This document shows, piece by piece, positions 1 to 6,606 of a stretch of DNA of 10,323 nucleotides (the first letter of the stretch is position 1; every line of letters starts with the position of its first letter). The translations under genes were made by a program, and so were the position numbers. The notes beneath the pieces are model-generated. The model saw only the letters and a list, made by a program, of their open reading frames with translations. It had not been told where the DNA came from and did no database searches. Source of the DNA: a candidate division TM6 bacterium UASB124 (GTDB lineage Bacteria > Dependentiae > Babeliae > Babeliales > RVW-14); contig LDIV01000002.1 in assembly GCA_001468855.1 (NCBI GenBank), positions 123,521-133,843 on the forward strand, read 5' to 3'.

Positions 1-20
1 GAATCCCTCTCTCTCCGCCA
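1..20 (+). tRNA. 3' end of a tRNA, probably tRNA-Ser (partial)
   Basis: The window opens inside a tRNA. Bases 1-4 are the end of a T-loop, 5-9 (CCCTC) the 3' T-stem strand, 10-16 (TCTCTCC) the 3' acceptor strand, 17 a G discriminator and 18-20 an encoded CCA. The implied 5' acceptor GGAGAGA and the G discriminator are typical of bacterial tRNA-Ser. The anticodon lies outside the window, so the isotype is inferred. It sits 19 bases before the next tRNA, suggesting a tandem tRNA pair. Confidence 0.7.
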
Positions 21-39
21 CTTTAGTATATAATTTTGT

Positions 40-113
40 GTGCCCGTAGCTCAGCTGGATAGAGTATTTGACTACGAATCAAAGGGTCGCAGGTTCGAAT
101 CCTGCCGGGCACA
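40..113 (+). tRNA. tRNA-Arg (anticodon ACG)
   Basis: A full cloverleaf can be folded by eye. The acceptor GTGCCCG (40-46) pairs with CGGGCAC (106-112), with discriminator A113. The D-arm is GCTC...GAGT. The anticodon stem TTTGA (67-71) pairs with TCAAA (79-83) around loop CTACGAA, anticodon ACG at 74-76. The T-arm is GCAGG-TTCGAAT-CCTGC. ACG reads CGN arginine codons after A34 is deaminated to inosine. CCA is not encoded, unlike in the upstream tRNA, so it must be added by a nucleotidyltransferase. Confidence 0.95.
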
Positions 114-150
114 CTCTGCATTACATACAAATAACATTATAAAGTAAGTA

Positions 151-185
151 AAAAAAGAAGGCCGTGTGAAACTCACACGGCCTTC
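151..185 (-). terminator. Rho-independent terminator of the minus-strand repeat-protein gene
   Basis: A perfect 13-bp stem (157-169 with 173-185; GAAGGCCGTGTGA arm) closes a 3-base loop. Read on the minus strand it is followed at once by six T (plus-strand A151-156), the classic intrinsic form. It lies 24 bases past the stop codon of the 210-1139 gene. There is no T-tract in the plus direction, so it serves the minus strand and not the tRNA. Confidence 0.9.
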
Positions 186-209
186 TGAGTATTAACCCTG
201 GATGTTTAA

Positions 210-1139
210 TTAGCTAGGTTTATGGCAGAGACCGAGCCATGAGCCAGCTGTAATAGCGGCTCTTGCTGGCCAAACGCGGTTGTTATATGTATCGACTTCT
301 GCTTGTGTGTCAAAATCATGACCGAAGTAGTTTGCAACTTTGTCGATGCCTGTTTGTAAGAAAGCTGGTGTATTCTTTCTTATTGCATCAACTTTATATG
401 CAAGACCTGCTGCTGTTGTAGCAACAAGAGCTGCCCCGGCACGAGCTATTTTACCTTTGTTGTTCCAGATGTCTTTAACGTCGTTCAAAGGACCTTGTGC
501 AAGATTCTGAACGATGAACCAGGTGCCTTTGCTTGTTTGTTTAACTAAATACCATGTTCCTTTTGCTGTGTTTTTTGCAATGAACCATGTGCCTTTGAAT
601 GGGAATAATACAACGTTTTTACCATAACGTAATGCTTTTTGACTCTTGCTTTCTGTAACGACAGGAGCTGGCTTGACTTCTGGATTTGGGGTAATGATTG
701 GTGTGACTACAGGTTTAGCTGTAGGCTTTTTATGAGCTGTAGGCTTTTTATGAGCTGTAGGCTTTTTATGAGCTGTAGGCTTTTTATGAGCTGTAGGCTT
801 TTTATGAGCTGTAGGCTTTTTATGAGCTGTAGGCTTTTTATGAGCTGTAGGCTTTTTAATTGTAAGCCTACGGGTGACTTTTGTTATGTTCTTAAGAGCT
901 GTTACTCTTTCTTTTGGTGAAAGCTTGGTGAATTGTTTTGCTAGAGCAATTAACGATGGCGTTTTATGTTTTGCCAATAAGCCCTTATTCCCTCTAAAAA
1001 CGGATAAAGCAATACGCTTAGTTGGATTAGGGAGCTTGTTGTAACGAGAAACGAATGCCTTATATGTGGCATTATCTGCTTGGACATTGCTCAATCCCAG
1101 TGAAAGAGCTGCCAATGAAACTATAAGTAGTTTCTTCAT
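210..1139 (-). CDS. Exported repeat protein with KKPTAH tandem hexapeptides
   Basis: This encodes a 309-residue protein of no family I recognise. Residues 1-21 are a clear Sec signal peptide (MKK, then a hydrophobic stretch, VQA cleavage site), so it is exported. Residues about 22-94 form a basic, probably helical domain. Residues 95-136 are seven perfect KKPTAH repeats, then a variant KKPTAK; this linker is very basic and proline-rich, and leads into a second Pro/Val-rich linker (142-162). Residues 182-214 hold three 11-residue repeats built on KGTW (182, 193, 204). Residues 230-250 are Ala-rich and weakly hydrophobic, and the C-terminus is about 60 further residues. Such a layout suits a surface or periplasmic protein that binds polyanions (wall polymer, LPS or nucleic acid); that role is inference. 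The start is set by an excellent Shine-Dalgarno sequence (AGGAGGT on the minus strand) 7 bases upstream. It stands alone and is divergent from the mrdA-like cluster. Confidence 0.85.
   Translation of the reverse strand: MKKLLIVSLAALSLGLSNVQADNATYKAFVSRYNKLPNPTKRIALSVFRGNKGLLAKHKTPSLIALAKQFTKLSPKERVTALKNITKVTRRLTIKKPTAHKKPTAHKKPTAHKKPTAHKKPTAHKKPTAHKKPTAHKKPTAKPVVTPIITPNPEVKPAPVVTESKSQKALRYGKNVVLFPFKGTWFIAKNTAKGTWYLVKQTSKGTWFIVQNLAQGPLNDVKDIWNNKGKIARAGAALVATTAAGLAYKVDAIRKNTPAFLQTGIDKVANYFGHDFDTQAEVDTYNNRVWPARAAITAGSWLGLCHKPS
498..596 (-). repeat. Three 11-residue KGTW repeats within the exported protein
   Basis: Residues 182-214 of the minus-strand protein read as three units of 11 residues: KGTWFIAKNTA, KGTWYLVKQTS and KGTWFIVQNLA. 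Tryptophan, aromatic/aliphatic and basic residues fall at fixed spacing, as expected of a short beta-hairpin or amphipathic repeat. The DNA copies have diverged, so this repeat is older than the 18-bp array upstream in the protein. Confidence 0.8.
721..858 (-). repeat. 18-bp tandem repeat, seven full copies plus a partial eighth
   Basis: The unit read on the plus strand is GTAGGCTTTTTATGAGCT. It begins at 721 and recurs every 18 bases, with the last partial copy at 847-858. The seven complete copies look identical at the DNA level, including third codon positions. Each unit encodes one KKPTAH hexapeptide of the minus-strand exported protein. Because the unit is a multiple of 3, copy-number change would alter linker length without a frameshift. 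Confidence 0.95.
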
Positions 1140-1146
1140 AGGTATA

Positions 1147-1153
1147 ACCTCCT
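1147..1153 (-). promoter_or_regulatory. Strong ribosome binding site for the repeat-protein gene
   Basis: The minus strand reads AGGAGGT here, a near-perfect anti-16S match, 7 bases from the ATG at 1139. It fixes the start codon and suggests high expression. I found no convincing -35/-10 pair further upstream on the minus strand. Confidence 0.8.
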
Positions 1154-1351
1154 AGAAAAAATAAAAATGATAAAACGAACGACTACACTAACTAAACTAA
1201 CATTTCGTTATGTTGATTTATTGTGTAATGAATGATGGTCTTAACTAAGAACAACCTCCATCATCAAAACCTCTGTATAAATCTTTACCACGATGTTGAT
1301 GGTTTTTACTTTACCTTTAAATAAAATAAACCGCAAACGGGGTCATGGAGC

Positions 1352-1381
1352 TTGTTGCAAAGTCGTGTTACATTATATAAA
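1352..1381 (+). promoter_or_regulatory. Possible promoter for the mrdA-like cluster
   Basis: TTGTTG (1352-1357) and TATAAA (1376-1381), 18 bases apart, form a plausible sigma70-like pair about 60 bases before the PBP2 start at 1444. The rest of the 1140-1443 intergenic region holds the leader of the divergent minus-strand gene. A short imperfect inverted repeat (ATGATGG about 1231 / CCATCAT about 1258) has no clear role. The match is moderate and AT-rich DNA yields such pairs by chance. Confidence 0.3.
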
Positions 1382-1443
1382 AATGTATGTTGTTGAGCAT
1401 AAATAGCGCTGAATAAATGTCTAATTGTAAACAGGATGGGTAG

Positions 1444-3171
1444 ATGTCAGGGAAAATAGCAGCTTTTAGGGTTAGAGCCACAAGAATTAAGTATATTTTA
1501 TATGGTTTTCTCTTATTTCTTTTTATCTTGATTGTGCGTCTCTTTTATTTACAAGTCGACAAACGCGTTGCCCTTGCCGACATGAGTCAAAAGAACTTTT
1601 TACGTATTGAGCTTATTCCTCCTTTGCGCGGGGATGTTTATGATTGCAATCAGGTGCTATTGGCGGCTAATCGACCGGTTTTTGATCTTTATTGGTATGG
1701 AGCTGGCCATTTGTTATCAGAGCAGGATGTACATACGCTTGCTCAAATCGAACACATTTTGGGTATTGATTTATTGAGGCAACCTAAGCGTAGCTCAATT
1801 GAATATGCATCTAAGTATTCACGTAAAATAATTCTTAAGGCGGATGTTAACTTTCAACAGCTATGTCAGATTAGTGAACAGTGTGCCGATGCTCGATCTC
1901 TGATGATATCTCACCGCTTTCAGCGTATGTACCCACATAAAGAGTTGGCGTGTCATGTTTTAGGATATTTAAATCGTGGCGAGCATATCGGTCAATCAGG
2001 TGTTGAGCTTAAATTTGATAGAGCTCTTCAAGGGCAAGAGGGTCGTTTGTTACAGGTTATTAATTCAACTGGCAAGATGCTTTCTCAAAGAGTTTATAAA
2101 CAACCGATGGCAGGCGCTGATTTAAAGTTGACGCTCGATTTTAAGGTTCAACAGCTCGCGGAAAGTTTGTTTGAAGGCGAACAGGCGGGTGCTTTTATTT
2201 TAATGGATCCATCTAATGGGGCGTTGCGCGCATTTGTGTCATATCCGCGATTTGATCCGAATGTTTTTTTGAATCCATTATCTGAAGATGAATGGAGTGC
2301 CATAACCATGAATAACCCACTGCTTAATAGGGCAACGTGTGCATTATATCCGCCGGCATCAACGTTCAAATTGGTTACATGGGCAGCCGGTATTGAGGAA
2401 AACATTGTTGGTCAAGATACGGAATTTTTTTGTAATGGATATGTTACGTTCTGTGGGCGTAAATATTTTTGCATGCAACACCTTGGCCATGGTGCCTTAA
2501 ATCCAAAGCGAGCGCTTGCTGTTTCATGTAATATTCCATGTTTTCAGATTGCTAAGAAACTTAAAATTGACCAAATAGCCCGTTATGCAAATAAATTTGG
2601 CTTGGGTCAACCGACTAATTTTTTATTACCGGAAAAAAGCGGTATTGTACCAACGCGAGCGTGGAAACAGCATGTTAAAGGTGAGCGATGGTGGAAGGGA
2701 GAAACTCTTTCAGCCGGGATAGGGCAGGGGTATCTTCTTGTTACCCCTTTGCAAGTTGCTCGAATGTTGGGTGCCATATGCACAGGTTATTTGGTTAAAC
2801 CACGACTTATTGAATCTGAACCTGTTGAAAAACAAAAATTAGAATTATCCTTTGTTGCTCTCTCTTTTCTGCGACAAGCTCTTAAGGAGGCTGTAACAAA
2901 TGGCACTTGCAGAATGTTAAGTTATGTTCGTTCGTGTGATGTGTATGCAAAGACGGGTACTGCGCAAACATGTAGTTTAACAAGGGAAAAAGTCCGTAAA
3001 GAGGATCTTGAACATGCATGGGTTGCCGGATACTTTAGCTATTGTGGTCAGAAACCGTTGACGATAATTGTATTATTGGAACATGCAGGGTCTTCTCGAT
3101 ATGCTCTTGAAATTGCACATAAATTTTTGAAAGGCTATGTAACTTTAATGGAGAATCATGAACAGCAATAA
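1444..3171 (+). CDS. mrdA: Penicillin-binding protein 2 (peptidoglycan DD-transpeptidase)
   Basis: This is a class B penicillin-binding protein, 575 residues, that cross-links peptidoglycan on the periplasmic face of the inner membrane. In rods, PBP2 works with RodA in the elongasome. A short cytoplasmic N-terminus precedes one membrane anchor (about 17-36). The dimerisation-domain motif RGDVYDCN is at 63-70. The transpeptidase domain has all three active-site motifs: STFK (nucleophile Ser306, Lys309), SCN (361-363) and KTG (503-505). The GHG-x-LN segment before SCN and the IGQSGVE/LQGQEG region favour PBP2 over FtsI. It is somewhat shorter than the E. coli protein (633). Several cysteines around the GHG segment could match the metal site reported in some PBP2s; that is inference. 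The start is ATG with a modest AGGATGG 4 bases upstream. It is first in the cluster and overlaps the next gene by 14 bp. No rodA is visible in the window. Confidence 0.9.
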   Translation: MSGKIAAFRVRATRIKYILYGFLLFLFILIVRLFYLQVDKRVALADMSQKNFLRIELIPPLRGDVYDCNQVLLAANRPVFDLYWYGAGHLLSEQDVHTLAQIEHILGIDLLRQPKRSSIEYASKYSRKIILKADVNFQQLCQISEQCADARSLMISHRFQRMYPHKELACHVLGYLNRGEHIGQSGVELKFDRALQGQEGRLLQVINSTGKMLSQRVYKQPMAGADLKLTLDFKVQQLAESLFEGEQAGAFILMDPSNGALRAFVSYPRFDPNVFLNPLSEDEWSAITMNNPLLNRATCALYPPASTFKLVTWAAGIEENIVGQDTEFFCNGYVTFCGRKYFCMQHLGHGALNPKRALAVSCNIPCFQIAKKLKIDQIARYANKFGLGQPTNFLLPEKSGIVPTRAWKQHVKGERWWKGETLSAGIGQGYLLVTPLQVARMLGAICTGYLVKPRLIESEPVEKQKLELSFVALSFLRQALKEAVTNGTCRMLSYVRSCDVYAKTGTAQTCSLTREKVRKEDLEHAWVAGYFSYCGQKPLTIIVLLEHAGSSRYALEIAHKFLKGYVTLMENHEQQ

Positions 3172-3664
3172 AGCTGCCTTTTTTGATCGCGATGGGACAC
3201 TGATCAAAGATGTACATTTTTTAGCAGATATCAAAGACATACATATTATCCCCCATGCGGTAACTATTGCGCGTCTTTGCCAAAATTATGGATATAAGCT
3301 TTTTGTGGTGACCAATCAATCAGGAATTGCTCGCGGTAAATTTGAAGAATTATTTGTGCAAAAAACGCATGCATATCTAACAGATCTTTTTGCAGATCAG
3401 GGGGTACGGTTTGAAAAATTTTATTATTGTCCGCATCATCCGACTGAAGCGGTAATTGATGTTTATAAAAAAGATTGTTTATGCCGTAAGCCTAAACCCG
3501 GGATGTTGCTGACTGCTGCCCAAGAATACAATCTTGATTTGACACAATCTATTTTATTCGGTGACAAAGAAAGAGATCTTGCGGCTGGGCGTGCCGTAGG
3601 CTGTAAATCTATCAATATTACAGAACTTTTTGCATTACCCCTGGCTCAGTGTGTTACACTGTAG
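3158..3664 (+). CDS. gmhB: D-glycero-D-manno-heptose 1,7-bisphosphate phosphatase-like HAD enzyme
   Basis: A 168-residue HAD-superfamily phosphatase of the GmhB/histidinol-phosphatase group. GmhB removes the 1-phosphate of heptose 1,7-bisphosphate in the cytoplasm, on the route to ADP-heptose for the LPS inner core. Visible motifs are DRDGT (nucleophile Asp10, acid/base Asp12), TNQSG (52-56), CRKPKPGM with the motif III Lys (109-116) and GDKERD (135-140, metal-binding acids). The structural zinc site of this family is present as Cys91-x-His93 and Cys107-x-Cys109. The length is slightly short for the family (about 180-190). The ATG lies inside the end of the PBP2 gene (14-bp overlap), with GGAGA just upstream, so the two are probably translationally coupled. 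Substrate choice between heptose-bisphosphate and histidinol-phosphate cannot be settled here; no other heptose or histidine gene is nearby. Confidence 0.88.
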   Translation: MNSNKAAFFDRDGTLIKDVHFLADIKDIHIIPHAVTIARLCQNYGYKLFVVTNQSGIARGKFEELFVQKTHAYLTDLFADQGVRFEKFYYCPHHPTEAVIDVYKKDCLCRKPKPGMLLTAAQEYNLDLTQSILFGDKERDLAAGRAVGCKSINITELFALPLAQCVTL

Positions 3665-3698
3665 CATTGCGATAACGAATATGAATATGCATGGGCAA

Positions 3699-3704
3699 AA
3701 GGAG
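3699..3704 (+). promoter_or_regulatory. Ribosome binding site that sets the DUF155-like start
   Basis: AAGGAG lies 6 bases before the ATG at 3711. The open frame extends up to 3630, inside the end of the gmhB-like gene, but no comparable site precedes the earlier in-frame starts. The start is therefore placed at 3711. Confidence 0.75.
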
Positions 3705-3710
3705 CAGACC

Positions 3711-4820
3711 ATGGAACAAGAACAGATAGTTCAAACGACCCCTAAAAATACTTTTAAAGGAAATATTTTATTATTTTATGCATTTGATGTGGGCGATGAC
3801 ATAGATTTGGAAGTAATTAAACAAAAGGGTCTGGTTAATATTTGTGTTATGCCTCTTTCTGCGTATTTTAAAAATTATCATATACCGCTTGCCTTTAGAA
3901 TGCCCGAAGAACCTCAACAAGAGCCTGTGGCAGGTGTTATAAATGCGAGTTGCATATCAAGTAAGGTGCATCACTTTGGTGTCTTGTCATTTTGTTACCG
4001 CATTCCGTTTGAAGATACATTTGAAGATCTTAAAGTAAAAATTATTGATATTAAAAAAAGTTTTGATGAAAAAAGCGAAATTGATGCAAAGGATACTTTT
4101 AAAAAGATTTATCCTGCAATAAAAAAACCACGCTTTTATAGCTTAAGAAATTCTTATTTTGCTCTCCATGTGTATCCGCTCAAAGAAAAGATGACGCCGG
4201 AAGAATTTAAAGAATTATATGGCAGTAAAATAGCTTCATTATTACGTCTCGAAGTATATGCGCTTTCTGATTACCAAATGGATGAAATTCTTGCTTCCAG
4301 TATTGGTTATTATGGTCAGGATTTGATTATTGTTGATAGTGCTGCATCATTTATTTATGATGACGAATATTTTGAACCGCTTGAGTTCTTTGAATCGGCT
4401 AATATCCAAAAATTAGAGTTACAATATTTCGACCGCATCTTGGACCAAAAACTTAACTTCTTCTATGCTCAAAAATCATATCATGTGCCATTTAAAGCCT
4501 ATATACCACTGATTGGTCAACGCATTGAATTACCCGTTTCTTTGTTGGCAAAAATGCGTGTAGATATTTCTGTAGTGACTGAACGTTTAGAGAACAGCAT
4601 TAAAATGGCAGGGGATGAGTATTATTCACGCTTGTATTCAATGCTTGTTGAAAAATTATCGATTAGAGAGTGGCGCGATTCCATTAGCCGAAAGCTTAAC
4701 ATTATTGATGATTTGTATTCGGTGTATCAAGATCGTTTGGATACTATTCACGAAGAATTGTTAACCATCGTGATTATTGTTCTGATTGCATTCGAAGCTT
4801 TTATGGCGTTTATGCGCTAA
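3711..4820 (+). CDS. RMND1/DUF155 (YagE-like) family protein with C-terminal membrane anchor
   Basis: A 369-residue protein that I assign to the DUF155/RMND1 family (yeast RMD1, human mitochondrial RMND1) from its pattern. The middle part has the region QMDEILASSIGYYGQDLIIVDS. It is followed by ELxxFDRILDQKLNFFY-type helices (about 235-252), then ERLENSIKMAGDEYYSRLYSML-type and LSIREWRDSISRKLNIIDDLYSVYQDRL-type helices (about 291-343). It ends in a hydrophobic helix (about 351-366) that would anchor it in the inner membrane, with almost nothing beyond. The eukaryotic members sit in organelle membranes and RMND1 supports mitochondrial translation; the bacterial role is not established. It follows the gmhB-like gene by 46 bp on the same strand and may share its transcript. 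Residues 1-140 are less recognisable. No catalytic motif is evident. Confidence 0.72.
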   Translation: MEQEQIVQTTPKNTFKGNILLFYAFDVGDDIDLEVIKQKGLVNICVMPLSAYFKNYHIPLAFRMPEEPQQEPVAGVINASCISSKVHHFGVLSFCYRIPFEDTFEDLKVKIIDIKKSFDEKSEIDAKDTFKKIYPAIKKPRFYSLRNSYFALHVYPLKEKMTPEEFKELYGSKIASLLRLEVYALSDYQMDEILASSIGYYGQDLIIVDSAASFIYDDEYFEPLEFFESANIQKLELQYFDRILDQKLNFFYAQKSYHVPFKAYIPLIGQRIELPVSLLAKMRVDISVVTERLENSIKMAGDEYYSRLYSMLVEKLSIREWRDSISRKLNIIDDLYSVYQDRLDTIHEELLTIVIIVLIAFEAFMAFMR

Positions 4821-4939
4821 TTCGGTTCAAGCGATCAATTTGGTATTTCAGATAAAGACCTTGTAACCATGCATGTACAAAATATTATGCGATTTGTGCT
4901 TAATAAGGACAGGACAAACAAGTGTTTTTGGCGAATGAG

Positions 4940-4968
4940 TTGACTTTTAGTGAATTAAACAGTATGTT
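4940..4968 (+). promoter_or_regulatory. Promoter of the permease leader transcript
   Basis: TTGACT (4940-4945) and TATGTT (4963-4968) are separated by exactly 17 bases, a good sigma70-type pair. Transcription would start near 4975, leaving a leader of about 270 bases before the permease ATG at 5245. The preceding stretch from 4821 shows no gene or terminator that I can support. Confidence 0.5.
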
Positions 4969-5017
4969 TTTTTTCTAGGTGTAAATAGAATAAAATTTGT
5001 AAAGATAAATGTCCATC

Positions 5018-5161
5018 ATGAAAAGCGTAGTTTTTTTCAATCATTCTTACTCATCTCAATCATTAATCAGTGCCTCTGCTGCCATGTTTACCTTTACATC
5101 TATTTGTACGGCAACATCTAATTGGTATCTATGTTTTGGCCGGGAAAGGTTTGCACCATAA
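5018..5161 (+). CDS. Possible 47-codon leader peptide upstream of the permease
   Basis: An open frame from ATG 5018 to TAA 5159-5161, 47 codons, Ser/Thr-rich with a Trp-Tyr-Leu-Cys-Phe run at codons 36-40. Its last codons and stop overlap the 5' arm (5138-5156) of the antiterminator-like pairing described separately, the arrangement expected of a ribosome-sensing leader peptide. Against it, there is no good ribosome binding site before the ATG. The opposite strand is also open here (97 codons from 5349, starting inside the permease), so the frame could be fortuitous. It resembles no protein I can name. Confidence 0.3.
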   Translation: MKSVVFFNHSYSSQSLISASAAMFTFTSICTATSNWYLCFGRERFAP

Positions 5162-5197
5162 TATAAAAAGCGATAAAAAATGTGTAAATCCCCGGCC
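5138..5197 (+). promoter_or_regulatory. Antiterminator-like alternative hairpin in the permease leader
   Basis: Bases 5138-5156 can pair with 5182-5197. GGCCGG (5138-5143) pairs with CCGGCC (5192-5197), GG (5148-5149) with CC (5190-5191), and TTTGCAC (5150-5156) with GTGTAAA (5182-5188, one G-T pair). That is 15 pairs, with GAAA and one T bulged and a 25-base loop. This structure uses up the 5' arm of the terminator at 5186-5195, so the two cannot coexist. It is not a T-box: the AGGGUGGNACC signature is missing. What is sensed is unknown. Confidence 0.45.
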
Positions 5198-5218
5198 CAA
5201 ACGACCGGGGATTTTTTT
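5186..5218 (+). terminator. Rho-independent terminator in the permease leader
   Basis: A perfect 10-bp stem (AAATCCCCGG 5186-5195 with CCGGGGATTT 5205-5214), a 9-base loop, and a run of T to 5218. It lies 26 bases before the permease ATG and downstream of a promoter at 4940-4968. It is thus either an attenuator for the permease or the end of a stand-alone RNA of about 240 bases. It is 365 bases past the DUF155-like gene, so it could also close that transcript. Confidence 0.85.
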
Positions 5219-5244
5219 ATGGGTTCTTTGCTGAAAGGAAAATT

Positions 5245-6606
5245 ATGAAAGAACCAAAAAAGATCTCGTTTCTTGCTGCCGTTTTGATGAACATCAACAT
5301 TATTGTCGGGAGTGGTATTTATATTTTCCCACAGTTGATGACGCAGCAAGCTGGCGGGATCAGCTTTCTAGGGTGGGCTCTCGCTGGACTTTTGTTGTTG
5401 CCGATTGTTTTGTCTATTGCTCAAGCTGCTCGCATATTTCCTGGCGATGGCGGATTTTATAACTATTGCACTACTGCATTAGGACAAGATGTTGGTTTTA
5501 TAGCAAACTGGGCTTATTTACTGGGTTATATGGGAACCGTTGCAACACTGGTTAGCGTTATTCGCGACCGACTTATCAGCCCAATTGGTTTGGAGGTGGT
5601 AAAAAATAATATGTTATTATTTTATATTGTATTTCTTCTCTTTCTTTCTGCATTGAATATGATAAGTATTCGAATGATTGGTAAAATTCAAAGTACTATT
5701 ACATTACTAAAACTGATTCCATTGATTTTTATACTTGGTGCTATTTTCTTCTATTGGAATTCATCATTTGATTATCAAATTAGCAACATTGGACAGTTGC
5801 CGGGAGTGGTTCCTTTAGTACTTTTCTCATTTTTGGGTTTTGAAAGTTGCTGCAGTATTAGTCACTACATTCGTGGTGGTTCAACGAAAGCATTCAAGGT
5901 AATTTTGCTTGCATTCTCGATAGCTGTTTTGCTGTATACCGTGTTTCATCTTGGTATCTTGCATATTATGGGCAGCAATGCATTGACATCTCATGGAGTT
6001 CAAGCATTTCCATACTTTATGGGTTTTTCTAAGAGCGTTGCCGATATTTGTGCTATTGTTCTATTGATTGACATGATGTTGAGTTTCATCAATACCTCGT
6101 ATGGCGCATCGCTTAATAACATCACCAATATCAATACCTTTGCAAAATGTGGTCTTATCTTTCAATCAAAAATTTTCGCAAAGTTGAACGCCGCTGGTAT
6201 GCCAGGAAACGCAGCACTTATCCATGCGGTAGGTATTCTTGGACTAATTCTTTTTATTCCAAACACAACAACTTTGTCTGCCATTACCTGCCTTGGCGCT
6301 TGCACGACATTCTTATTTACTGTTCTTGCTGTGTTTGTTCAAAGTTTGCGTAAAAAAATGTACGGAACTCTTTCGATAACAATACTTGGTTTCATCTCAT
6401 TGGCCATTTTGTTTTTCTTGATATGGACAACAAAATTAGGTGACACTGTCGGTGAGCGGTTGCTCTATGCTGCTCCAATGCTCATAGGCATCCCTACAGG
6501 ATATGTAATGTATCGTTTTTTAAAGGGACGTAAAAAGAAGATTCTTCATCCATATTCGCTGGCACCTGAAATCGCTGCTGAACAGATGGTAGAGGCAGAA
6601 AAGTGA
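5245..6606 (+). CDS. APC-superfamily amino-acid permease
   Basis: A 453-residue integral membrane transporter, length typical of the amino acid/polyamine/organocation superfamily (about 12 helices). The family's substrate-binding helix 1 motif is clear at 22-28 (GSGIYIF), where the unwound helix contacts the amino group and carboxylate of the substrate. Helix after helix follows, with a GFES-type helix 6 motif (LGFESCC), and the protein ends in a short charged cytoplasmic tail (about 425-453). It probably exchanges or symports an amino acid or polyamine across the inner membrane; the substrate cannot be read from the sequence. Auxotrophic host-associated bacteria often carry such carriers. 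The ATG has AAAGGAA a few bases upstream and stands just after the leader terminator, which suggests expression controlled by attenuation. Its TGA overlaps the GTG of the beta-lactamase relic. Confidence 0.88.
   Translation: MKEPKKISFLAAVLMNINIIVGSGIYIFPQLMTQQAGGISFLGWALAGLLLLPIVLSIAQAARIFPGDGGFYNYCTTALGQDVGFIANWAYLLGYMGTVATLVSVIRDRLISPIGLEVVKNNMLLFYIVFLLFLSALNMISIRMIGKIQSTITLLKLIPLIFILGAIFFYWNSSFDYQISNIGQLPGVVPLVLFSFLGFESCCSISHYIRGGSTKAFKVILLAFSIAVLLYTVFHLGILHIMGSNALTSHGVQAFPYFMGFSKSVADICAIVLLIDMMLSFINTSYGASLNNITNINTFAKCGLIFQSKIFAKLNAAGMPGNAALIHAVGILGLILFIPNTTTLSAITCLGACTTFLFTVLAVFVQSLRKKMYGTLSITILGFISLAILFFLIWTTKLGDTVGERLLYAAPMLIGIPTGYVMYRFLKGRKKKILHPYSLAPEIAAEQMVEAEK

Noticed and set aside
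721..858. CRISPR-like array
   Set aside because: The 18-bp units are contiguous with no spacers and encode an in-frame hexapeptide; it is a coding tandem repeat.
639..920. Plus-strand open frame with a repeated CRLFMS motif
   Set aside because: It is the antisense shadow of the 18-bp repeat in the minus-strand exported protein, which has a signal peptide, ribosome binding site and terminator.
1231..1265. Inverted repeat ATGATGG...CCATCAT in the divergent intergenic region as an operator
   Set aside because: Only 7 bp with a long AT-rich spacer and no clear promoter overlap; it could easily be chance.
2148..2405. 85-codon minus-strand frame inside the PBP2 gene
   Set aside because: It is antisense to the conserved transpeptidase domain with its STFK motif; it is a shadow.
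5040..5244. T-box riboswitch upstream of the permease
   Set aside because: The conserved T-box sequence and specifier stem cannot be found; only a generic terminator/antiterminator pair is visible.
5056..5349. 97-codon minus-strand frame across the permease leader
   Set aside because: It starts inside the permease coding region and covers the leader hairpins, with no binding site or promoter of its own; it is treated as a shadow.
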